DNA of 13,419 nucleotides from positions 2,007,763 through 2,021,181 of the forward strand of contig CP070682.1 in NCBI GenBank assembly GCA_020352595.1, read 5' to 3'. Position 1 is the stretch's first letter. Every line of letters starts with the position of its first letter. Below, piece by piece: positions 1 through 4,260 of this stretch. A program made the position numbers and the translations under genes. The DNA is from a bacterium (GTDB lineage: Bacteria > BMS3Abin14). The notes below the pieces were generated by a model that was not told the DNA's origin, ran no database searches, and worked only from the letters and a program-made list of their open reading frames with translations.

Positions 1-1
1 G

Positions 2-181
2 GAGCGCCCGGCGGATAAAGAACAGCTGGACACTGACATTGCCGACCTTGCCCTCAGTCCCGTGCCTTCGCGCACCGAAGAAGGCTCCCTGGATCCTGCC
101 GTCTGGCGCCTCATCCTCCTCCTCGCCGTATTCCTGGTGTCCGTGGACGAACTGTTCCGCGCCCCCGACCCTCACCCTTGA
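2..181 (+). CDS. C-terminal fragment of an unidentified membrane-anchored protein
   Basis: The window opens inside a reading frame that starts before base 1 and ends at TGA 179-181, leaving 59 residues. The visible part is a polar acidic stretch followed by one hydrophobic segment (about fragment residues 36-50, WRLILLLAVFLVSVDEL) and a short proline-rich end. This is a typical C-terminal membrane anchor. A tryptophan, a leucine-rich helix and an acidic residue near a terminal tail resemble the ends of some VWA/BatA-type membrane proteins, but that likeness is too weak to name the protein. The frame is inferred from continuity and composition. No stop precedes it in the window, so the N-terminus is unknown. 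It is followed by about 150 bases before the uL3 gene and shows no clear terminator. Confidence 0.5.
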   Translation, partial: ERPADKEQLDTDIADLALSPVPSRTEEGSLDPAVWRLILLLAVFLVSVDELFRAPDPHP

Positions 182-230
182 GCAGCGGGGGGAAGGGCAG
201 CGTGGCCGCAGCCACCCCGCCACGAATCCC

Positions 231-259
231 TTGACGAATCACACGAATTCAGGTATCTA
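231..259 (+). promoter_or_regulatory. candidate promoter of the uL3 gene
   Basis: TTGACG at 231-236 (5 of 6 to the -35 consensus) lies 17 nt before TATCTA at 254-259, a weak -10 that keeps only TAT. This would give a leader of about 65 nt before the ATG at 334. Three copies of ACGAAT (222, 234, 243) sit on and beside the -35 box. The call is tentative. Confidence 0.3.
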
Positions 260-333
260 CCGACCTTCTCCAACTAAAACATCCGTGCCGGTCAGGTCCA
301 GGGACGGATAAGATGGGTCAAGGAGGAACCATC

Positions 334-1158
334 ATGAAACAGACCATCCTCGGCAGGAAGCTGGGCATGTCCCAGATCTTCGACCACCAGGGCAACGCCA
401 TCCCCGTCACCCTCATCCAGGCAGGCCCCTGCACCGTTCTCCAGGTCAAAACGGTTCAGACGGACGGGTACGACGCCATCCAGCTTGGTTTCGGTGAAAA
501 GAAGGAAAAGCACACCACGCGGCCTCTTCTGGGTCACTTCGGCAAGTCCGGCACAGCCCCGAAACGCCACATCCGGGAGGCGCGCGTTGAAGACGCCGGA
601 CAGTTCCGCGTCGGGCAGGTCATCACCGTGGGCCTCTTCGAGAAGGGCGATTTCGTGGACGTGACCGGGACCTCCAAGGGCAAAGGCTTCGCCGGTATCA
701 TGAAGCGCCACGGTTTCAGCGGCTTTACCACCACCCACGGGACCCACGAGAGCAAGAGGGGTCCCGGCTCCATCGGGCAGTCGGCGGACCCGTCCAGGAC
801 CTTCAAGGGAATGCGGATGCCGGGGCAGATGGGCGATGCCACTGTGACCATTCAGAACATGAAGGTCATCGACGTGCGCGAAGCGCAGAACCTCATCATG
901 GTCAAGGGCCCCGTCCCGGGAAGCAGGAACGGCCTTGTGGTCATCCGCCACGCCACCAAGAAGGGCGCGCCGCCCCCCAGGCTGGTGGAGGCCCGGGAAC
1001 CGGAGGCGGCCCCGGAGCAGGAGACCGAGGAGGCCGTGGCCCCTGAGGAGGCTGCGGGGACCGGACAGGAAGAGGCCGGTGAGGAGCAGGAGGCCTCGCA
1101 GGGCTCCGGGGAGCAGGGCGAAGAGACGGCCCCGGACGAGGGCTCGGAAGACAAGTAG
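334..1158 (+). CDS. rplC: 50S ribosomal protein uL3 (L3), with acidic C-terminal extension
   Basis: Structural protein of the large ribosomal subunit that contacts the peptidyl-transferase region. Residues 1-210 match the whole bacterial L3 fold: the N-terminal GRKLGMSQIF, QLGFGEKKEK, the DVTGTSKGKGF block, the central PGSIGQ loop and a C-terminal VKGPVPGSRNG. Gln149 in GSIGQ corresponds to the glutamine methylated by PrmB in E. coli L3 (Gln150). The start is ATG 334, because AAGGAGG lies at 320-326 with 7 nt spacing; an ATG at 313 would add seven residues and lacks such a site. Two features are unusual. L4, L23 and L2 genes do not follow, so this copy is outside an S10-type operon. A tail of about 64 residues (211-274) contains 19 Glu and 2 Asp with almost no basic residues. 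It could be a relocated sole copy or a second paralogue; the window cannot decide. Confidence 0.93.
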   Translation: MKQTILGRKLGMSQIFDHQGNAIPVTLIQAGPCTVLQVKTVQTDGYDAIQLGFGEKKEKHTTRPLLGHFGKSGTAPKRHIREARVEDAGQFRVGQVITVGLFEKGDFVDVTGTSKGKGFAGIMKRHGFSGFTTTHGTHESKRGPGSIGQSADPSRTFKGMRMPGQMGDATVTIQNMKVIDVREAQNLIMVKGPVPGSRNGLVVIRHATKKGAPPPRLVEAREPEAAPEQETEEAVAPEEAAGTGQEEAGEEQEASQGSGEQGEETAPDEGSEDK

Positions 1159-1301
1159 AAAGCGGCGCCGGGCGCTTCCAGCGTCTCCTCCACACATGTC
1201 CGAAGCCTTTCGGGCGCCGGCGGTCCACCTCCTTGAGGGACGACGTGTTTCGACCCTCCGGAGCACCTCCAATCCGGAACCGTCCTCCAGCATCAGAGCC
1301 C

Positions 1302-1331
1302 TTGTCACCATCGGTGGTAAAGAGTTATGAT
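1302..1331 (+). promoter_or_regulatory. candidate sigma70-type promoter of tatA
   Basis: TTGTCA at 1302-1307 and TATGAT at 1326-1331 each match the consensus at 5 of 6 positions and are 18 nt apart. They lie 35 nt before the tatA start, in the 208-nt gap after the uL3 gene. The rest of that gap holds only a weak imperfect hairpin (1235-1257) and no T-tract terminator, so read-through from the uL3 gene is also possible. Confidence 0.5.
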
Positions 1332-1366
1332 AGATTTCATTCTTTGCGACGGAAGAGGGTGAAAAC

Positions 1367-1567
1367 ATGTTTGGATTCGGTGTCACAGAGCTGATTCTTA
1401 TCCTGCTCATCGTTCTGGTCGTTTTCGGTGCCGGCAAGCTGCCGGAGATCGGAGCCGGCCTCGGCAAGGGGATCAAGAACTTCAAGAGGGCCACTTCGGG
1501 AGCCGATGAGATCGACGTCACTCCGGAGAACAGGGAGATCGAGGAGGGTGAGGAAGAGAAGTCCTGA
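1367..1567 (+). CDS. tatA: Sec-independent (twin-arginine) translocase subunit TatA/TatE
   Basis: Pore-forming component of the Tat pathway, which exports folded proteins with twin-arginine signals across the inner membrane. The 66-residue protein has the standard TatA plan: a short N-terminus, a single membrane helix (about residues 6-20), the conserved Phe20-Gly21 hinge, the [18 protein letters not shown] amphipathic helix (25-42), and an acidic, unstructured tail ending EEKS. Length is at the short end of the usual range. A purine-rich GGAAGAGGG element precedes ATG 1367. No tatB or tatC adjoins, so those subunits must lie elsewhere, as happens in many deltaproteobacteria. The gene has its own candidate promoter and ends at a strong intrinsic terminator, so it appears to be transcribed alone. 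TatA and TatE cannot be distinguished here. Confidence 0.93.
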   Translation: MFGFGVTELILILLIVLVVFGAGKLPEIGAGLGKGIKNFKRATSGADEIDVTPENREIEEGEEEKS

Positions 1568-1596
1568 TGCCGGGGATGGTTATGAAACTCTGCCAG

Positions 1597-1625
1597 GCCG
1601 CGCCGGTGGGCGCGGCTTTTTATTT
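1597..1625 (+). terminator. intrinsic terminator after tatA
   Basis: A perfect 8-bp GC stem (GCCGCGCC at 1597-1604 pairing with GGCGCGGC at 1609-1616) around a GGTG loop is followed directly by TTTTTATTT. It lies 30 nt after the tatA stop and is the clearest terminator in the window. Confidence 0.88.
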
Positions 1626-1630
1626 GACAT

Positions 1631-1659
1631 TTAAATCATTATATTCTAATAAATATAAT
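1631..1659 (+). promoter_or_regulatory. candidate promoter of the arsR-family gene
   Basis: A perfect TATAAT at 1654-1659 lies 17 nt after a weak -35 (TTAAAT, 1631-1636) and about 43 nt before ATG 1702. A perfect TTGACA at 1624-1629 overlaps the tail of the tatA terminator but pairs only with the poor TAATAA (1647-1652) at 17 nt. The island from about 1618 to 1668 is strongly AT-rich against its GC-rich surroundings. Confidence 0.45.
1638..1659. promoter_or_regulatory. candidate operator: inverted repeat over the arsR promoter
   Basis: ATTATATT (1638-1645) and AATATAAT (1652-1659) form a perfect 8-bp inverted repeat around a 6-nt spacer. A second perfect palindrome, ATAATATTAT (1655-1664), overlaps the right arm. 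The right arm contains the -10 hexamer, so a bound dimer would block the promoter. AT-rich dyads over their own promoter are usual for ArsR-family repressors, so autoregulation is inferred. Chance is a concern because the tract is AT-rich. Confidence 0.4.
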
Positions 1660-1701
1660 ATTATTGTTCGGCCTTGTGGGAAGGGCCAGGAGGAGTTGCA
1701 C

Positions 1702-1968
1702 ATGGATCAGGACAGGACCGTTCAGGCCGAGTATCTGAAGGCCCTCGCTCACCCGACGCGGATCCAGATACTGGAACTGCTGAACGAAGAGGGTCGCTGC
1801 GTCAGCAACATCGGTGAAAAGCTCAACCTCAAGCAGTCCAACATATCCCAGCACCTGGGTATCCTCCGCTCGAGGGGCATCCTGTCCCTGAGGAGGGAGG
1901 GAGGGCACTCCATCTACTGCATCAGGGACACGAGGGCTCTGGAGATCCTGGGGCTGCTCAGGGGCTGA
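1702..1968 (+). CDS. ArsR/SmtB-family winged-helix transcriptional regulator
   Basis: DNA-binding repressor of the ArsR/SmtB fold, 88 residues and nearly the minimal size of the family. The ALAHPTRIQILELL opening (residues 14-27), the recognition region LKQSNISQHLGILRSRGIL (43-61) and the wing LRREGGHSIYCI (63-74) are all diagnostic. The start is ATG 1702, preceded by AGGAGGAG at 1688-1695; the frame runs upstream to 1567, but that part crosses the terminator and promoter. The classic ELCVCDL metal site is absent. Two cysteines, Cys33 and Cys73, are present; they are 40 residues apart, unlike the 66 of the persulfide sensors SqrR/BigR, so the signal (metal, redox or other) cannot be named. 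The gene stands alone: a terminator precedes it and a convergent gene ends 5 nt after it. Confidence 0.88.
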   Translation: MDQDRTVQAEYLKALAHPTRIQILELLNEEGRCVSNIGEKLNLKQSNISQHLGILRSRGILSLRREGGHSIYCIRDTRALEILGLLRG

Positions 1969-1973
1969 AAAGA

Positions 1974-2585
1974 TCAGTCCTCAAGGGACACGGCCCTGAA
2001 AGAGAGCACGGCCTCCAGCGATCGCCCGGCGACATACAGACCGCTGAAAAGGACCACCACCTCCTCAGCCACCTGCTCGGGACGGCTGAAAAGAAGAATC
2101 TGTTCCATGGTATCGCCCGGCATCACTGTCACAGGCCTTTCGAGAACCACTCCCTGAAGCTCCTGGAGAACCCTCTGGCGCCCCGCGCCCTGTGCAAGCT
2201 CCATGTAAATGTGGGCGTAGCTCAGGGGGCTCAGGGTCGGGCCGAATCCCACCACCAGTCGGATGCCGGAGGGGTCCACCACCACCTCCCGCCCGGAACC
2301 GTTGCGGACCATGATAACGAAGGTGGCAAGGTTCACGGGTCGCAGGCCGATGGCCAGCTGCTCCCTGCCCCGATCGACCAGATACTGTGTCCGCTCTCCC
2401 ACATCCATGTATACGGCCTCGAGGGTGATCCCCTCCTGCTCAAAGGAGGCCCTGCCGCCTTTCGACGGCTCGAGGTCGAACAGGGCGATGCCCGAGGATG
2501 CGCACCCGGAGGCAGACATCACCCAGTAAGCAACCAGGAGCAGTCCGGCCAGTCCCATCAGGGCCCCCCTCAAAGACGCTCTCAT
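1974..2585 (-). CDS. putative lipoprotein of unknown function
   Basis: 203 residues. The N-terminus has a hydrophobic helix (about 9-23) and then Ala-Ser-Gly-Cys at 25-28, an acceptable lipobox although Ala replaces the usual Leu at -3. Cys28 would be lipidated and the rest would face the periplasm. The mature part alternates beta-rich segments (ITLEAVYMDV, FVIMVRNGSGREVVVDP, LERPVTVMPGDTMEQILLF) that suggest an immunoglobulin-like or jelly-roll domain, but I recognise no family. Its ATG (complement of 2583-2585) overlaps the stop of the aminotransferase gene in an ATGA arrangement, so translation is probably coupled. It converges with the arsR-family gene, with 5 nt between the stops and no visible terminator between them. 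Confidence 0.72.
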   Translation of the reverse strand: MRASLRGALMGLAGLLLVAYWVMSASGCASSGIALFDLEPSKGGRASFEQEGITLEAVYMDVGERTQYLVDRGREQLAIGLRPVNLATFVIMVRNGSGREVVVDPSGIRLVVGFGPTLSPLSYAHIYMELAQGAGRQRVLQELQGVVLERPVTVMPGDTMEQILLFSRPEQVAEEVVVLFSGLYVAGRSLEAVLSFRAVSLED

Positions 2586-3736
2586 CCCTTCCTCCCCTTC
2601 ACGTAGCCCGCCAGACGGCGGATCCCCTCGCGCAGGTTCTCGCTGGAATTGGCGTAGGAAAACCTCAGGTGGCCCTCGGCGTTGGACCCGAAATCGATGC
2701 CGGGGGTCACGGCAACGCCGGCCTTCTCGAGGATGTCGAAGGCCAGGTGATGCGAATCCTGACCGAGATGTCCGGCGTCCACCAGAACGTAAAAGGCCCC
2801 CAGGGGGTCCACCGGCACGCTGAAGCCCGTCTCCCGGAGCCCTTCGAGGAGGACACGGCGCCTTCTGTCGTAGACATCCACCATCTCGCGGACCCTGTCA
2901 CCCGCCAGGGTCAGAGCGGCGATGCCGGCTCTCTGGACGAAGGCCGAAGCCGATATGAAGAAGTTCTGCTGGATCTTCTGCATGGGCCTTACGAACCTCT
3001 CGGGAGCGATGACGTAACCCAGGCGCCACCCTGTCATGGCGTATAGCTTGGAAAAACCGTTGAGCACGAAAGACTCCCCCGTGAACTCCAGGGCGGTGTG
3101 CTCCCGGACCCCGTAGGCCAGTCCGTGGTAGATCTCGTCGGAAACCACGGGGACGCCGAGACCGGCGATCCGTTCCATGGTGCCCGCGTCGTAGACGGCC
3201 CCCGTGGGGTTTCCGGGGGAGTTGATGAGGACGGCGGCTGTGCGGGGCCCCACCCGGCCGGCCATGTCCTCCACGTCCGGCATGTATCCCTCCCGGGCAT
3301 GCACGGGCGAAAAGACGGGGCGGCCACCGAGGAAGGACACGAAGTTGGGATAGCAGGCGTAATGGGGATCCGTCATCAGCACCTCGTCGCCACTCTCCAG
3401 GAGCGCGGCGAAGATGAGCAGCAGAGCCGGCGATGTGCCCGAGGTGACGATGACGCAGCCGGGATCAACGTTTACGCCGTAGCGCTCATGGTAATGCGCG
3501 GCGATGGCCTCCCTCAGGTCGAGGAGCCCCTGGCTGTGGGTGTAGGTGGTCTCGCCGTCACGCAGGGCCCTGATACCCGCTTCCGTGACGCTCTCGGGGG
3601 TCTCGAAATCCGGCTCCCCCACCTCCATGTGGATGACCGACCTGCCCGCCCGCTCCATCTGCTGGGCCTGCTCCAGGACGTCCATGACGAGGAAGGGGGG
3701 GATGTCGAGGGATCGCCGGGAGGGTTGCCTGGTCAT
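2582..3736 (-). CDS. PLP-dependent class I/II aminotransferase (aspartate aminotransferase-like)
   Basis: Fold-type I aminotransferase that moves an amino group between an amino acid and a 2-oxo acid in the cytoplasm. The 384 residues match the family's usual length. Visible motifs are the N-terminal MEVGEPDFETP, TSGTSPAL, SPGNPTG with Asn176, VVSDEIYHGL, the PLP-binding Lys230 in NGFSKLYAMTGWRLGY, and Arg358 in HLRFSYAN, which holds the substrate alpha-carboxylate. The pattern fits the subgroup of Thermus-type aspartate aminotransferase (I-gamma). The exact substrate (Asp, Ala, aromatic, or a biosynthetic intermediate) cannot be read from the sequence. ATG 3736 is preceded by a GAGG at suitable spacing. 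The gene is first in a two-gene unit with the lipoprotein, behind a candidate promoter about 110 nt upstream. Confidence 0.9.
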   Translation of the reverse strand: MTRQPSRRSLDIPPFLVMDVLEQAQQMERAGRSVIHMEVGEPDFETPESVTEAGIRALRDGETTYTHSQGLLDLREAIAAHYHERYGVNVDPGCVIVTSGTSPALLLIFAALLESGDEVLMTDPHYACYPNFVSFLGGRPVFSPVHAREGYMPDVEDMAGRVGPRTAAVLINSPGNPTGAVYDAGTMERIAGLGVPVVSDEIYHGLAYGVREHTALEFTGESFVLNGFSKLYAMTGWRLGYVIAPERFVRPMQKIQQNFFISASAFVQRAGIAALTLAGDRVREMVDVYDRRRRVLLEGLRETGFSVPVDPLGAFYVLVDAGHLGQDSHHLAFDILEKAGVAVTPGIDFGSNAEGHLRFSYANSSENLREGIRRLAGYVKGRKG

Positions 3737-3846
3737 GGGGTCCTCAGCAGCAGTGAAGGGGAAGCGAAAACCTTTCAGGGAACAGGAACGAAGTGATACG
3801 TGCCAAGGGCTGAATTCGTTGTTCCCGGTTCCCTCTCCTTGTTACG

Positions 3847-3876
3847 ATGTTATTCCAGCGGCCGCGATGGTGTCAA
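3847..3876 (-). promoter_or_regulatory. candidate promoter of the aminotransferase-lipoprotein unit
   Basis: On the minus strand a perfect TTGACA (complement of 3871-3876) lies 18 nt before TAACAT (complement of 3847-3852), which matches the -10 consensus at 4 of 6 positions including its ends. This predicts a leader of about 100 nt before the aminotransferase ATG at 3736. No riboswitch-like fold was recognised in that leader. Confidence 0.42.
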
Positions 3877-3919
3877 TGAAAGGAGGTAAAAGAAAGTTCG
3901 GCGTCCAACGCGGGAGAAG

Positions 3920-3945
3920 TTCAGGGTTCAGGGTTCAGGGTTCGG
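3920..3945. repeat. short tandem heptamer array, unit TTCAGGG
   Basis: Three perfect, contiguous copies of TTCAGGG (3920-3926, 3927-3933, 3934-3940) are followed by a decayed TTCGG. The array sits at the left edge of the composite repeat block between the divergent aminotransferase and metH genes. Confidence 0.85.
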
Positions 3946-3976
3946 ATTTTGCTCTGACACCAAAGGGGGAGGCCAC

Positions 3977-4067
3977 TACTTGGTACTTAGTACTTAGTAC
4001 TTGGTACTTGGTACTTGGTACTTGGTACCTGGTACCCGGTTCCTTGTACCTGGTTCCTGCTTCCCAG
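3977..4067. repeat. heptanucleotide tandem array 1, consensus TACYTGG (13 units)
   Basis: Thirteen contiguous heptamers stay in exact register over 91 bases: TACTTGG five times, TACTTAG twice, TACCTGG twice, then single TACCCGG, TTCCTTG, TTCCTGC and TTCCCAG. Variation accumulates toward the right end while the period of 7 holds. Junctions of TACCTGG units make the palindrome GGTACC. No protein-coding role is likely. Confidence 0.9.
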
Positions 4068-4119
4068 GTCCCGGGCACCAGGTCGGAGTTTTGCTCTGAC
4101 ACCGAAGAGCGGAGGTCAC

Positions 4120-4189
4120 TACTTAGTACTTGGTACCTGGTACCTGGTACCTGCTTCCCAGGCCCTAGGCACCAGGCACTAGGTACCAC
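4120..4189. repeat. heptanucleotide tandem array 2, consensus TACYTGG decaying to GCACCAG (10 units)
   Basis: Ten contiguous heptamers in one register over 70 bases: TACTTAG, TACTTGG, TACCTGG twice, TACCTGC, TTCCCAG, GCCCTAG, GCACCAG, GCACTAG and GTACCAC. It mirrors array 1, including the same gradient from well-kept units on the left to diverged units on the right, but has fewer copies of the core unit. Confidence 0.85.
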
Positions 4190-4207
4190 TCTCCCCTTTC
4201 CCTTGAT

Positions 4208-4235
4208 TTTACACAGAAATTGCTATACCTATAGA
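4208..4235 (+). promoter_or_regulatory. candidate promoter of metH
   Basis: TTTACA (4208-4213, 5 of 6) and TATAGA (4230-4235, 4 of 6) are 16 nt apart in a short AT-rich stretch between the repeat block and metH. The predicted leader is about 20 nt, which leaves no room for a cobalamin or SAM riboswitch. Confidence 0.4.
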
Positions 4236-4260
4236 CAAAATCTATGGATGGAGAGGCGAG

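Larger units (their letters stand above)
3942..4189. repeat. composite repeat block: imperfect duplication of a module carrying heptamer arrays
   Basis: Two modules lie head to tail. Each begins with TCGGA(G)TTTTGCTCTGACACC and a GGAGG(C/T)CACTACTT stretch, continues into a TACTTGG-type heptamer array, and ends with CCTGCTTCCCAGG and GGCACCAGG. Module 1 covers about 3942-4082 and module 2 about 4083-4189. The 15-base TTTTGCTCTGACACC recurs at 3947-3961 and 4089-4103, an offset of 142. The modules differ mainly in how many heptamers they hold. The block fills most of the 524-nt gap at 3737-4260; the rest of that gap holds only candidate promoters. Confidence 0.85.

Noticed and set aside
202..215. 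Small hairpin GTGGC-CGCA-GCCAC after the first gene fragment
   Set aside because: A 5-bp stem with no T-tract; it occurs easily by chance in GC-rich sequence.
1235..1257. Imperfect hairpin GAGGGACGA/TCGACCCTC after the uL3 gene
   Set aside because: One mismatch, no following T-tract, and 76 nt past the stop; not enough to call a terminator.
292..1521. 409-codon open frame on the minus strand across the uL3 and tatA genes
   Set aside because: It lies antisense to two clearly recognised genes, has low-complexity Leu/Gly/Arg composition and no recognisable domain; GC-rich codon use leaves such frames open.
1567..1701. N-terminal extension of the ArsR-family protein
   Set aside because: It would translate through the tatA terminator and the AT-rich promoter; ATG 1702 has a strong AGGAGGAG site and matches the family's start.
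3869..3890. Perfect ribosome-binding-like AAAGGAGGT on the plus strand
   Set aside because: No start codon at usable distance opens a plausible gene; the downstream sequence is the repeat block.
3920..4189. Possible CRISPR array
   Set aside because: Units are 7 bases with no spacers, and no cas gene is present.
3960..4260. Possible cobalamin or SAM riboswitch ahead of metH
   Set aside because: GGCCACTACT only superficially resembles a B12-box fragment and occurs inside the repeat module. No other conserved riboswitch elements are present, and the predicted leader is too short.
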